DNA of 64,000 bases, from NCBI RefSeq assembly GCF_018598175.1, contig NZ_JAHESE010000006.1, forward strand, positions 186,001 through 250,000, read 5' to 3'. Below the pieces are notes generated by a model. That model saw nothing but the letters and a program-made list of their open reading frames with translations, searched no databases and was not told the origin of the DNA. This document shows positions 36,199 to 45,567 of the stretch, piece after piece. Position 1 is the stretch's first letter. The number at the start of each line of letters is the position of its first letter. Source of the stretch: Dawidia cretensis. GTDB taxonomy: Bacteria > Bacteroidota > Bacteroidia > Cytophagales > Cyclobacteriaceae. A program made the translations under genes and the position numbers.

Positions 36199-37375
36199 AA
36201 TGCACTGTCACGGGCGAAGTCAATCGCTGCGCAAAATCCTGCAAGTAAAGATCCCACGTTTCCGCAGAAGCAACCTTCCCTGCCTTCTTCCAGCCAAAGC
36301 CGGTATAATAGACCACAGCATCCTGCCGCGGCGCAGCCGCCATCACATAGAGATGACTCATATCCTTCTTCGTCGTGCGATAATCTGCATATCGCAGCAC
36401 GCGTGCCGGGTCGATCACAATCGCCGTACCGAGCTCCGAGTCATCCATCGGCTCCCAATAACGGAACCAGCCCTGTGCACTGTCGGTCTTCACCTCACCC
36501 TTCTTATCGTGCAGCGTAATGCCGAGCGTCACGTTCACCAATGTACTATCGGAGGTCACAAAAGCTTCTATCCGACTCAATTGATTGTTGCGGTCAATGG
36601 ACACAACCTTCCGCTCCCGCACCATCGCCCCCGCAGCCGACCACGGCGCATACGTCAGCTCAAACGTCGTGCGCAACGGGCCATCGGCCAATACGCGGTG
36701 TGTAACAAAGTTCTTCGACACATACAACGAGTCGCCTACAAGAACGCCCAGGCCGCCACATCCGCGACTGGCCCCCACGTGGTAAGGATCATATCCCTCG
36801 CCATCGTCCTTGTGATAGCTTCCACCCTTCGTATTCTTAGCATACCAGGCGTCGATAACACCATACTCCACGCGCTTCAGCCAGCAATCAATCCCGCTCG
36901 ACAATGTACCACCCTTCTCTCCCGCATCGACCAACCGTTGCGCCTCGGGGCCGTACGTCCGAAAAGCCACCCGGTTGTTCTCCCAGGCAAAGTCATCAAT
37001 ACGTTCCGGCACAAACCTGCCATACGTACCTTCGAGCGTTGTGTCGCGTACAGAATGCTCACTTTCTTTTAAAATATAGGTCTTGCGCTCCTTCCCCTTC
37101 AGCGACGCCTCAAACAGAAACGCCTCCGGCTTACCGTCGCCGTCCTCATCTATCCACTGCGCCAGGCAGTGTTCGGTGTCATCTTCCGAGGCCTGCACAA
37201 TCAGGTTCCCAGGCGTAAAGGAGGGAAACAGACTATCGAGTGTCACCACCGGAATTGACACAATCTCCGTACGCTCCGTCTCCAACGGATTCTGTACGGT
37301 GAGAAACTTATGCCGCGGCTTACTGCAGGCCGCCAGGGCAACTATGGAAAATAGAAGAATGCTGTTTTTCATCAT
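36188..37375 (-). CDS. DUF4861-domain lipoprotein
   Basis: A protein of 395 residues with a lipoprotein signal (LFSIVALAAC, cysteine at about residue 17). The body is beta-rich with WIDEDGDGKPEAFLFEASL (a calcium-loop-like stretch), TYGRFVPERIDDFAWENNRVAFRTYGPEAQ and a C-terminal DLYLQDFAQRL. It matches DUF4861, a family of unproven function that recurs beside GH88/GH105 and polysaccharide lyase genes, so a glycan-active role is likely. It forms an operon with the downstream lyase. A terminator 9 bp before its start separates it from GH88. Confidence 0.82.
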   Translation of the reverse strand: MMKNSILLFSIVALAACSKPRHKFLTVQNPLETERTEIVSIPVVTLDSLFPSFTPGNLIVQASEDDTEHCLAQWIDEDGDGKPEAFLFEASLKGKERKTYILKESEHSVRDTTLEGTYGRFVPERIDDFAWENNRVAFRTYGPEAQRLVDAGEKGGTLSSGIDCWLKRVEYGVIDAWYAKNTKGGSYHKDDGEGYDPYHVGASRGCGGLGVLVGDSLYVSKNFVTHRVLADGPLRTTFELTYAPWSAAGAMVRERKVVSIDRNNQLSRIEAFVTSDSTLVNVTLGITLHDKKGEVKTDSAQGWFRYWEPMDDSELGTAIVIDPARVLRYADYRTTKKDMSHLYVMAAAPRQDAVVYYTGFGWKKAGKVASAETWDLYLQDFAQRLTSPVTVHFEK

Positions 37376-37382
37376 GACAAGT

Positions 37383-37419
37383 TAAAAAAAATGCGACTGA
37401 CCCAAAGGGCCAGTCGCAT
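37383..37419 (-). terminator. rho-independent terminator after GH88
   Basis: ATGCGACTG at 37391-37399 pairs with CAGTCGCAT at 37411-37419 around an inner CCC/GGG stem. Read on the minus strand it ends in a run of T (37384-37390). It separates the SusC-SusD-GH88 unit from the DUF4861-lyase unit. Confidence 0.85.
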
Positions 37420-37443
37420 CGACTCAACCAATTAACCCAATGC

Positions 37444-38634
37444 TCATTTCTTTTGGGCATTATCTTTCAGGCGCTGATAACGCAGCAGCCCTTCGATGTA
37501 ATAGTAGTCGGCATACACCAGCGGTACATCGATCTCCGACTTCGCCGGCTTATGGCCCACCGAGTGCAGTAAAATAAAGTGATTGTTCTCACCCGGCTTG
37601 GCCAGGTACGCCGGCGAGCCCAGGCTCGTCAGCATCTGCTCGGCCGCCGTAACGTAAGGCTTACCGTCCTTCACGTAGGTGCTCAGCTCCAGCAAGCCCG
37701 ACGCCGTAATCGCGGCCGCCGAAGCATCGCGCTCTTCCTTCGGAATACCCGTGGCATTGAAGTCCCAATAAGGCACTTTGTCCGCCGGAAGGTTCGGATG
37801 CTTCAGATAAAAGCTCGCGATCTTCACCGCCTGGTCCAGGTAGCGTTTGTCCTTCGTCTCGCGGTAAGCAACGGTATAGCCATACAAACCCCATGCTTGC
37901 CCACGCGCCCACGCCGATTCGTTGGCAAAGCCCTGGTGCGTCACGCGTTGAATGACCTTACCGGTCAGCGTATCATAGTCCACCACGTGATAGCTGCTGT
38001 TGTCGCTTCGGAAGTGATTCTTCGACGTCGTGTTGGCATGCGTCACGGCAACCTTGTAGAAGCTCGAATCACCCGACACACGCGTGGCCCAGAACAACAG
38101 CTCCAGGTTCATCATATTGTCGATGATTACCGGAAACTGCCACTTGCCGTGGTCCCACGATTTTATACACCCTGTCTTTGGGTTAAAACGTGTCGACAAC
38201 GATCGCGCGCCTTGCAGCATGACCTCTTTATACGCCGGATCATTTGTGAGGCGGTAACCATTGCCAAACGGGCAATAGAGCATAAATCCCAGGTCGTGCG
38301 TATGGGTATTGAACTGTTCTTTCTCCATCCCCGCCGTCCAGCGTCGCGCCGCGTCGGCCCATTTCTTGTCCTGCGTGTACTCGTACATATACCACAGCGT
38401 GGCGGGGTAAAAGCCGCTCGTCCACTCCGACGACTTGGTGCCGCGATAACTGCCGTCGGCTTTCGCGCCACGCGGAAACTGTGTCAGGTCCGTATACGCC
38501 GTCAGGCTTGTCTCCAATTGTGCTTTCGCTTTCTCCAACGCCGCACGGGTATCGAGGCCGGGTTTAATCGTACAGGCTATAAGAGCACTCATACCAACAG
38601 TCACCAACAGCCCCCAGGGTTTCATTCGCTTCAT
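37444..38634 (-). CDS. GH88 unsaturated glucuronyl hydrolase
   Basis: A lipoprotein enzyme of 396 residues (GMSALIAC, cysteine at about residue 21). The (alpha/alpha)6-barrel family is marked by SEWTSGFYPATLWYMYEYT, THTHDLGF with Asp114, and IIDNMMNLELLFWA with Asp172. These two correspond to the catalytic Asp88 and Asp149 of the Bacillus enzyme. It hydrates the 4,5-unsaturated uronic acid left at the non-reducing end by polysaccharide lyases. It begins 9 bp after the SusD stop, so it belongs to the SusC-SusD transcript and finishes the work of the lyase. Confidence 0.92.
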   Translation of the reverse strand: MKRMKPWGLLVTVGMSALIACTIKPGLDTRAALEKAKAQLETSLTAYTDLTQFPRGAKADGSYRGTKSSEWTSGFYPATLWYMYEYTQDKKWADAARRWTAGMEKEQFNTHTHDLGFMLYCPFGNGYRLTNDPAYKEVMLQGARSLSTRFNPKTGCIKSWDHGKWQFPVIIDNMMNLELLFWATRVSGDSSFYKVAVTHANTTSKNHFRSDNSSYHVVDYDTLTGKVIQRVTHQGFANESAWARGQAWGLYGYTVAYRETKDKRYLDQAVKIASFYLKHPNLPADKVPYWDFNATGIPKEERDASAAAITASGLLELSTYVKDGKPYVTAAEQMLTSLGSPAYLAKPGENNHFILLHSVGHKPAKSEIDVPLVYADYYYIEGLLRYQRLKDNAQKK

Positions 38635-38643
38635 GACAAAAGA

Positions 38644-40035
38644 TTAATTATACAGATCGTTTTGAGGCAAAAGATTTGTGTTCAAATCCAATTCCAATTG
38701 CGGCACCGGGAATACTTGATGATACTCTTTGATGTTTGTGTTGCCGATAGCCTGGATGGTCGACACTAACCGGCCGGTACGCACGAGGTCATACCAGCGG
38801 TGGCCTTCAAAGCACAGCTCACGGCGGCGCTCCAGCAACACCGAGTCTCGGAATTGCTCCTTCGTCAGATTCTCCAGTTCCGGCAGACCGGAACGTATAC
38901 GAATCGCATTCACCGCACCATACGCATCATCATTCGGGCCGACATCTTCATTCGACGCCTCCGCAAAGTTCAACAGCACTTCCGCAAAACGCATATGCGG
39001 GAAGTTGTTGTCCGACTGGTTGGCCGTTGTGGCGTCGCTGTCCACCCATTTGTTGCAATACCACTTGTTATCCGTCCCTTTGACAAAGAATTCAGTTTTG
39101 CGCTTATCATACGAAGCAAAGCTGTTGTAAATACCATCCGTAGGTTTGAACGATCCAAAACCGCGACCCGCGATCGAGTTGTTCTCCTGAGCCCAGAAAG
39201 CGATCAGGTTACTACCTTGTCCACCAGGTCCGCTCACAAACTGCGCGTCAAACATCGCCTCCTTGCCAAACTCATTCTTCACGTCAAATACCTCCTTATA
39301 CGTATCCCAAAGGCCATAGCCGTACGGTCCCTCCATGGTTTCTTTTGCCTTGGCAGCCGCCAGGCTCCACTCCTGACGGGTAAGGTATACCAACGCCAGA
39401 TAGCCCTTCGCCATGCCACTGGTGACGCGGCCACGGTCCTCGTTCTTGGTATACTTATCTGGCAGTCCGGTTTCGGCATCCTGAAAGTCCTTGATGATCT
39501 GCTGATAGATCACTTCCGGCTCTTCACGCTTGGGGAATGTCACTTCCGTCGGCAGCTTCGTCTCCTGCAGCACCAGCGGCACTTTGCCAAAGAGGCGCAC
39601 CAGGTGGAAATAATAAAAGCCACGCAGGAATTTCGCCTCCGCCACCAGGCGGCTGCGCAGCGCCTCGTCCATGGCGATCGACGGCACGCGTTCCACCACA
39701 ATGTTGCAGCGCGTAATGCCCAGGAAAAAGTTCTGCCATGACTCCCGCACAATAACGTTCTGGGAAGTATGCGTATAGCTGTTTAACTGTACCCGGTCGT
39801 TGTTGTTGGCCAGTGGCGTGAGATCGTCCGTCGTGATGTCGCCCAGGATGTTGAAGTTACGGTTCGTATCGCCGTTGGCCTTGCTGGCCGTATACGCCGC
39901 CGTCACTGCCGCCATGGCGTCGGCCTGGGTCTTGTAAAACTCTTCAGCCGGAATGAACGAATGTGGCTCTTCTTCCAACACACTGCAAGATGACAGACAT
40001 ACAGTCAAAAGTCCGAGAATATATTTTTTATACAT
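38644..40035 (-). CDS. SusD-family glycan-binding lipoprotein of the uronate locus
   Basis: Surface lipoprotein of 463 residues. I chose the ATG at 40035, which begins MYKKYILGLLTVCLSSCS with the lipidated cysteine at about residue 17; an earlier start falls inside SusC. SusD hallmarks are AEAKFLRGFYYFHLVRLFG, GMAKGYLALVYLTRQEW, MRFAEVLLNFAEASNED and LLERRRELCFEGHRWYDLVRTGRL. It works with the SusC 22 bp upstream to bind uronate oligosaccharides. Confidence 0.93.
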   Translation of the reverse strand: MYKKYILGLLTVCLSSCSVLEEEPHSFIPAEEFYKTQADAMAAVTAAYTASKANGDTNRNFNILGDITTDDLTPLANNNDRVQLNSYTHTSQNVIVRESWQNFFLGITRCNIVVERVPSIAMDEALRSRLVAEAKFLRGFYYFHLVRLFGKVPLVLQETKLPTEVTFPKREEPEVIYQQIIKDFQDAETGLPDKYTKNEDRGRVTSGMAKGYLALVYLTRQEWSLAAAKAKETMEGPYGYGLWDTYKEVFDVKNEFGKEAMFDAQFVSGPGGQGSNLIAFWAQENNSIAGRGFGSFKPTDGIYNSFASYDKRKTEFFVKGTDNKWYCNKWVDSDATTANQSDNNFPHMRFAEVLLNFAEASNEDVGPNDDAYGAVNAIRIRSGLPELENLTKEQFRDSVLLERRRELCFEGHRWYDLVRTGRLVSTIQAIGNTNIKEYHQVFPVPQLELDLNTNLLPQNDLYN

Positions 40036-40057
40036 AGTCGTAAGTCGTTTAAGATGA

Positions 40058-43000
40058 TCAGAAACCAATGTTAACACCAATCAAATACATCTTGGCGGAG
40101 GGATAGCTTCCATAGTCGGTACCCTGGCTGAGGGTTTCCTGTCCATAGCGGCTTACCTCGGGGTCGTAACCCGAGTAGTCGGTAATCGTCAGCAGATTCT
40201 GTCCGCTGATATAGATCTTGGCCGAAGTCAGCTTGATACGATCCAACACTGTAGACGGCAGGTTGTACGCCAGCTGAACGTTGCGCAGGCGGATATACGA
40301 ACCATCCTCGATCTGCCGGCTCGTAACCTGGTACGACGTCGTCGCGCTGATCGCGCGCGGAATAGTATTGCTCGGATTGGTCGGCGACCAGCGATTCAAC
40401 ACCTCCGCCGATTGGTTACTGATACCCGTCATGGATTCCAGCTCATACCGGTTGATGTTGTAGATACTATTGCCTTGTACACCCTGGAAGAATACATTCA
40501 GATCAAAACCCTTATACGAAAAGCTGTTGCTGAAGCCAAAAATAAACTTCGGAGCCGCCTGTCCCAGGATGACCCGGTCCGAAGAATTGATCGCACCGTC
40601 CTCCTTGACATCTACATAGCGGCGGTCGCCCGGCTTGGCATTCTTCTGAGCCGAGCCGGCAATCTCTTCGGCGTTCTGAAAAATACCGTCGAAGATCAAA
40701 CCGTAGAATATACCCACCGGCTCCCCTACACGTAGTATACCTGAGTTGGCGAGCTGCAGGTGACCACTGGCACTACCCGTTGGAACATCCTTGGCATTGC
40801 CCAGATCCAGCACTTTGTTGCGGTTAGCAGCAATATTGAAATTGGTCGTCCACGTAAAAGCGCCCTCTACGTTGATCGTGGCAAGGCCCAACTCGACACC
40901 CTCGTTCTGTACCTTACCAATGTTCTGCAGCGAGGTGGTATACCCCGACGTTACCGGCAGCGGCACATTAAACAATAGATCCTTCGTTTTCTTTTTATAC
41001 CAGTCCGCCGTCACGAGCAGGCGATCGTTAAAGAAGCCCGCATCGATACCGACGTTCACCTGCTCCGTTGTCTCCCACTTCAGGTCCGGGTTGGCCATAC
41101 GACTGGGTGCATACCCAATAAAAAGTTTGTTATCGAAGTTAAAGTTCTGCGTACCCAACGCGCCGATCGATTGATAGTTACCGATTTCCTGGTTACCGGT
41201 AATACCGTAGCTGGCGCGGAGCTTCAGATCGCTCACGGCCTGTACATCCGACATAAAGTTCTCTTTGGAGATCTTCCACGCTACCGAACCTGAAGGGAAG
41301 AACGCATTCTTATTCCCCTTACCGAATTTGGACGCGCCGTCCATACGCCCTGTCAGCGTTACCAGGTATTTACCGTCAAGGTCATAGTTAACACGTGCCA
41401 GGTACGAGCGCAGGCCCCAGTCAAACACCTCCGACGAACCGGGGTTCGCCTGCTGCGCGGACGCCAGGCTGTTATTGTTGAGAATGTCGTTGGCAAAGTT
41501 CTGCGCATTGGCACGAAACTCCTCCGACGTACCCGATTGCAGCGTATAGCCCGCGAGGATATTGAACGTGTGGCGGTCGTTGATCGTTCTATTATAGGTC
41601 AGCGTGTTTTCGTTCAGCCACTCTGCGCTCTGACGGTTGTTCAGGTATGCGCTGCCCGATACTTGCAGGCCGGCAAACGTCGACCGCGGCAGGTAAAATC
41701 CCACCTTTTCATACACGAGGTTTGTACCAAACAATACTTTTGCAGTAAGGCCCTTTGCAAGAATATATTCAGCCGATACCGTACCCAGCACACGGCTGGT
41801 GGTGTTTTCGTTTTCGATATCGTTGGCCATCGCCACCGGGTTGCTGATCTTGATCGCGCCTGTACGGTTGTCAATGGTGTACGTACCGTCGGGGTTGCGC
41901 ACCGGCACCGTCGGCGAAAAGTTCAGTGCACCGTATACCACGCCGGCGCCACCACCACCGTCCGTGTCCGACGTGATTTGGTTGCGCTTGCTGCGCGAAA
42001 ATGTCAGGCTGTTGCTGAACTTCAGCCGCTCGCTCATCTTACGATCCAGGTTCAGCCGGAACGACGCACGATTATAATTGGAATTGATCACGATACCATC
42101 CTGATCGAAGTAGTTGCCGGTAATGGCATACTGCATCTTTTCATCGCCACCGCTCATGGCCAGGTAGTAGTTCTGGATCGGAGCCGTACGAAATATTTCG
42201 TCCTGCCAGTCTGTACCTTTGCCCAGCGCGTCGATCTGCTCCTGCGTAAAGGCAGGTGCTACCGCAGGCTTCGTAGGATTGTCAGCGTTGGTGTTGGCAA
42301 TACCATCATTAATCAGCTCCGCCAACTGCGTAGCGTTGAGCATATCAAGCTTCTTCCGTACTTCCTGGAAACCCACGTATGTTTCAAACTGAACGTTCGC
42401 TTTACCGGGCTTACCGCGCTTCGTCGTAATGATCACCACGCCGTTGGCGCCACGCGAACCATAGATCGCTGTAGCCGACGCGTCTTTCAGAATCTCCATC
42501 GACTCGATGTCGTTCGGGCTAACGGTCGGGCCTGATTCATTATAGAGCGGATAACCGTCTACAACATACAGCGGTTCGTTACCACCCTGGATCGAGTTGC
42601 CGCCGCGGATGCGCACCGTCACACCGCCACCGGGCGAATTCGACGACTGCATCACCTGCACACCGGCTGCACGGCCCTGCAATGCCTGCGAAAGCGAAGC
42701 CACCGGCACCGAACGAATTTCCTTCGACGATATCGATGATACGGAACCCGTCAGGTCACTTTTCTTCTGTGTACCATACCCGACAACAACGATCTCGTCG
42801 AGCTCGGAGATGTCCGCCTCCATCGCAACATCCAGCGTCGTCAGGCCACTCACCGGACGTTCCATCGGACGCATGCCGATAAAGGTAAAGACCAACGTGC
42901 CGTCGGCCGGAGCATTGAGCGTATACTTTCCGTTTGAATCAGTGGCTGTACCGTTGGCTGTGCCTTTCACCAGTACATATACCCCGGGAAGGGGCGAGCC

Positions 43001-43126
43001 ATCATCGGACGTAACGACGCCCGATACACTGTGGGTCTGTGCCTGCCCTGCCAGCGGAGCCAGCAGCGCCGTGACCAGGAACATGAATAGCCATGCCTGG
43101 CAGCTTTTACGTAGAGCTTTTGTCAT
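40058..43126 (-). CDS. SusC/RagA-family TonB-dependent receptor of the uronate locus
   Basis: Outer-membrane transporter of 1022 residues: signal peptide (cleavage near AGQAQ), carboxypeptidase-regulatory-like domain (HSVSGVVTSDDGSPLPGVYV), plug with DGYPLYNESGPTVSPNDIES and a full barrel ending YLIGVNIGF. It has no STN domain, so it cannot signal through a FecR protein in the usual way. This fits the odd anti-sigma gene upstream, which lacks its sensor half. The SusD gene follows after 22 bp. Confidence 0.93.
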   Translation of the reverse strand: MTKALRKSCQAWLFMFLVTALLAPLAGQAQTHSVSGVVTSDDGSPLPGVYVLVKGTANGTATDSNGKYTLNAPADGTLVFTFIGMRPMERPVSGLTTLDVAMEADISELDEIVVVGYGTQKKSDLTGSVSSISSKEIRSVPVASLSQALQGRAAGVQVMQSSNSPGGGVTVRIRGGNSIQGGNEPLYVVDGYPLYNESGPTVSPNDIESMEILKDASATAIYGSRGANGVVIITTKRGKPGKANVQFETYVGFQEVRKKLDMLNATQLAELINDGIANTNADNPTKPAVAPAFTQEQIDALGKGTDWQDEIFRTAPIQNYYLAMSGGDEKMQYAITGNYFDQDGIVINSNYNRASFRLNLDRKMSERLKFSNSLTFSRSKRNQITSDTDGGGGAGVVYGALNFSPTVPVRNPDGTYTIDNRTGAIKISNPVAMANDIENENTTSRVLGTVSAEYILAKGLTAKVLFGTNLVYEKVGFYLPRSTFAGLQVSGSAYLNNRQSAEWLNENTLTYNRTINDRHTFNILAGYTLQSGTSEEFRANAQNFANDILNNNSLASAQQANPGSSEVFDWGLRSYLARVNYDLDGKYLVTLTGRMDGASKFGKGNKNAFFPSGSVAWKISKENFMSDVQAVSDLKLRASYGITGNQEIGNYQSIGALGTQNFNFDNKLFIGYAPSRMANPDLKWETTEQVNVGIDAGFFNDRLLVTADWYKKKTKDLLFNVPLPVTSGYTTSLQNIGKVQNEGVELGLATINVEGAFTWTTNFNIAANRNKVLDLGNAKDVPTGSASGHLQLANSGILRVGEPVGIFYGLIFDGIFQNAEEIAGSAQKNAKPGDRRYVDVKEDGAINSSDRVILGQAAPKFIFGFSNSFSYKGFDLNVFFQGVQGNSIYNINRYELESMTGISNQSAEVLNRWSPTNPSNTIPRAISATTSYQVTSRQIEDGSYIRLRNVQLAYNLPSTVLDRIKLTSAKIYISGQNLLTITDYSGYDPEVSRYGQETLSQGTDYGSYPSAKMYLIGVNIGF

Positions 43127-43292
43127 AAGAACAATTTAGGTTTGGGTTTTACATGGTTGCGAAAACCTGCGGTGTGCCGCCGACAGGTCTCCCCCAACCG
43201 CCGCACGCGCGAACACACACAGCGGTTTGTTATATGACGTTGTAAAAAAATGCTTACCCCTACATGCAATCGTTTTAATTATTTGTGTGTCC

Positions 43293-44462
43293 CTACACAG
43301 GCAACACCGAGGCAATACCCAATTCGAGACCGCGCAGTTCGGCCAGGCCTCGCAAACGGCCAATGGCCGAATACCCTGGATTTGTTTTCTTCTGCAGGTC
43401 GTCCAACATCTGGTGGCCATGATCCGGCCGGAAAGGAATGCGTGTTGCGCGCTTCCGTTGTTCGATAATAAGTGCCTTCATGACGTGCGGCATATCAACA
43501 TCGCCATCTAAATGGTCAGCTTCAAAAAAATTACCATCGCCGTCGCGACGTGTGCTGCGCAAATGAACAAAGTTGATGCGAGCGCCCAGGCGTTCTACCA
43601 TGCCCGCCAGGTCGTTGTCGGCACGCACGCCATACGAGCCCGTACAAAAACATAGACCATTATAGACAGAGTCATACGCCGCCAACAAGCGTACCGCATC
43701 GGATTCGGTACTCACCACCCGCGGCAGCCCAAACATCGGGTACGGCGGGTCGTCGGGATGAATCGCCAGACGCACACCGGCTTCTTCGGCTACCGGCGCT
43801 ATCGCGCGGATAAACGTATATAAATGTTGCCGCAGGCGTAGCTCGTCTACGCTGTCGTATTCTTCCAATACCTGGCGAAATTGATCCAGGGTATACCCTT
43901 CCTCCGCGCCGGGAAGACCGGCCAGTATATTTTTACGCAAGGCATCCAACGTCTCGTCGCTCGCCCCGTCGTAATACCGCTCGGCGGCTTCAATACGCGC
44001 CCGCGTATATTCCCGCAGCGCACCACGACGTTTCAACACAAACAGGTCAAACGCCGCAAAGGCCACGGCATCAAACCGCAATGCCCTTGAACCATCGGGT
44101 AGCACGTATGCCAGATCGGTACGTGTCCAGTCCAATACCGGCATAAAATTATAGCACACGGTACGAATGCCGCAGCTTCCCAGGTTGCGCAGACTTTCGC
44201 TATAGTGGGCGATATACTGCTCATAGCCGGGCTTCTGTTTTTTAATATCTTCGTGTACCGGTATACTTTCGACGACCGACCACGTCAGGCCCGCCGCTTC
44301 AATCAATTCTTTGCGTTTCAAGATCTCCTCCACCGGCCACACCACACCGTTTGGCAAATGGTGTAACGCAGAGACTACGCCCGTGGCACCCGCCTGTCGT
44401 ATATCTTGCAGGCTGACCGGGTCGTTGGGCCCGAACCAGCGCCATGTCTGTTCCATCAACAT
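43293..44462 (-). CDS. uxuA: mannonate dehydratase
   Basis: A cytoplasmic enzyme of 389 residues (387 if the second ATG at 44456 is used). The sequence [20 protein letters not shown] and [20 protein letters not shown] are signatures of UxuA. It turns D-mannonate into 2-keto-3-deoxygluconate in glucuronate breakdown. The metal-site region with [18 protein letters not shown] and the C-terminal [14 protein letters not shown] are intact. Its presence tells that the sugar released by this locus is glucuronic acid. The matching isomerase and fructuronate reductase are not in the window. The truncated FecR gene ends 27 bp before it. Confidence 0.93.
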   Translation of the reverse strand: MLMEQTWRWFGPNDPVSLQDIRQAGATGVVSALHHLPNGVVWPVEEILKRKELIEAAGLTWSVVESIPVHEDIKKQKPGYEQYIAHYSESLRNLGSCGIRTVCYNFMPVLDWTRTDLAYVLPDGSRALRFDAVAFAAFDLFVLKRRGALREYTRARIEAAERYYDGASDETLDALRKNILAGLPGAEEGYTLDQFRQVLEEYDSVDELRLRQHLYTFIRAIAPVAEEAGVRLAIHPDDPPYPMFGLPRVVSTESDAVRLLAAYDSVYNGLCFCTGSYGVRADNDLAGMVERLGARINFVHLRSTRRDGDGNFFEADHLDGDVDMPHVMKALIIEQRKRATRIPFRPDHGHQMLDDLQKKTNPGYSAIGRLRGLAELRGLELGIASVLPV

Positions 44463-44489
44463 CGTCGCTTCCCTCTATAATATGTATTG

Positions 44490-44756
44490 TTATTCCCGCA
44501 AGCCCCGCGCCTTCAACTTGCCACTCACACGATCCAGGTCTTCTTCGATCGTTTTACCGTCGGCGGCGCCATAGGCCGTGCCTGCCGGCAGGCAGGCTTC
44601 CGCCCAAAGGCCCCGCATCAGCTCAAACTCGGCACACCAGGCCGGATCTTCATCGCATAACGTTTTCAGCTGATGGATATCTTCCGGAGTCGCTTCGCCG
44701 GCCAGGCAGCGAGCCATCAAGGCGTAAATTCCGGTAAGCGCGGGAGGTCTGGCCAT
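44490..44756 (-). CDS. truncated FecR-type anti-sigma factor, anti-sigma domain only
   Basis: A short protein of 88 residues. Residues 10-52 (LMARCLAGEATPEDIHQLK, then DEDPAWCAEFELMRGLWAEA) match the N-terminal sigma-binding domain of FecR proteins, which normally run to 350-400 residues. The transmembrane helix, the periplasmic FecR domain and the C-terminal DUF4974 are all absent, and the 27 bp before uxuA hold no remnant. It lies 61 bp after the ECF sigma gene. It may be a soluble anti-sigma factor or a broken gene. Confidence 0.7.
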   Translation of the reverse strand: MARPPALTGIYALMARCLAGEATPEDIHQLKTLCDEDPAWCAEFELMRGLWAEACLPAGTAYGAADGKTIEEDLDRVSGKLKARGLRE

Positions 44757-44817
44757 GTAACAAGGACGCTGAAAACAGCAGCTCTCCCTACAGCCTGTTC
44801 CGCTACCGGCGGATTTT

Positions 44818-45438
44818 TTATACGGATACCGGCCGCACTGCCTGCCGCAGGTGCTTTAGCGCGCGGCCCATCTGGGTATCGACGGTCTTGATACTGATCT
44901 TCAGCACGTCGGCAATGTCCTTGTATTTCATGTCCTGTTCGCGGCTCATCCGGAAGATCGTCCGGCACTGCTTGGGCAGCGATTCAATAGCCGACTCGAT
45001 CTGCCCGCGTAACTCTTCATATACCAGGCTCTCCTGTGCCCCGTCGTGCACGCTTGCCACATTTGCCGCGCATTCCAGCGCTATATTCCGATCGTGTTTG
45101 GCCTTACGCAGGCAATCCAGCGATTTGTTTCGTACGGAAGTCAGCAGGTATGCCTGGAAAGACGTATTGATTTGAATGCGCTTGCGATTACCCCAGAGGT
45201 TGCAGAACACGTCGTCCACAATCTCTTCGGCCAGTGCGTGGCTATGCACCATGTGCGCAGAGACCCGACACAGCTGCCGGTACATACGCTTAAAGATCGT
45301 CTCGAACGACTTGTAATCGTCCTCGCGTACTACCCGGTCAAACAGGGCGTCCATGCCTTCTCCCAGGGGGCGAAGGGCGGAAATCCCGGTATTATACCGG
45401 ATGGCTTGAGCGGGGTTGAAGTGGGGTAAAAGTGCCAT
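44818..45438 (-). CDS. ECF sigma-70 factor of the uronate locus
   Basis: A sigma factor of 206 residues, or 178 if the ATG at 45354 (MDALFDRVVRED) is used. Region 2 is SFETIFKRMYRQLC ... HALAEEIVDDVFCNLWGNRKRIQ, and region 4 is LPKQCRTIFRMSREQDMKYKDIADVLKISIKTVDTQM. It probably drives the genes that follow on its strand (truncated FecR, uxuA and perhaps SusC onward). Because the FecR partner lacks a sensor, release must work differently from the sigma unit at 5281. It is divergent from the LacI gene. Confidence 0.92.
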   Translation of the reverse strand: MALLPHFNPAQAIRYNTGISALRPLGEGMDALFDRVVREDDYKSFETIFKRMYRQLCRVSAHMVHSHALAEEIVDDVFCNLWGNRKRIQINTSFQAYLLTSVRNKSLDCLRKAKHDRNIALECAANVASVHDGAQESLVYEELRGQIESAIESLPKQCRTIFRMSREQDMKYKDIADVLKISIKTVDTQMGRALKHLRQAVRPVSV

Positions 45439-45521
45439 CTGTGCAATCGATTGTCCAAGAATTTAATACGATTGTAGTAAAAAATATGACCAAATAGTTG
45501 CTTTTTAAATCATATTTAATA

Positions 45522-45545
45522 GGGACCGTTCCCGGGAACGGTCCC
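45522..45545. promoter_or_regulatory. perfect 24-bp palindrome, probable LacI-family operator
   Basis: GGGACCGTTCCC is followed at once by its exact reverse complement. The centre is CCCGGG, and CG-centred palindromes are the usual LacI-family operator type. It lies 22 bp before the LacI-family ATG and 83 bp from the divergent sigma gene, so it could repress both. I did not find a second copy upstream of SusC, uxuA or the lyase. Confidence 0.7.
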
Positions 45546-45567
45546 AGAACTTTAATATTTATCTTGC

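Noticed and set aside
36200-37072. 290-residue plus-strand open frame
   Set aside because: It is antisense to the DUF4861 gene and lacks any recognisable feature.
37579-38769. 396-residue plus-strand open frame
   Set aside because: It is antisense to GH88, which has intact catalytic motifs; the shadow is arginine-rich with no signal or domain.
38800-39741. 313-residue plus-strand open frame
   Set aside because: It is antisense to the uronate-locus SusD, with an Arg/His/Gln-rich shadow composition and no domain.
41537-42535. 332-residue plus-strand open frame
   Set aside because: It is antisense to the uronate-locus SusC and not protein-like.
43127-43292. searched for a second copy of the 24-bp palindrome upstream of the uronate SusC
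   Set aside because: No related sequence was found, so LacI control of SusC through such a site is not supported.
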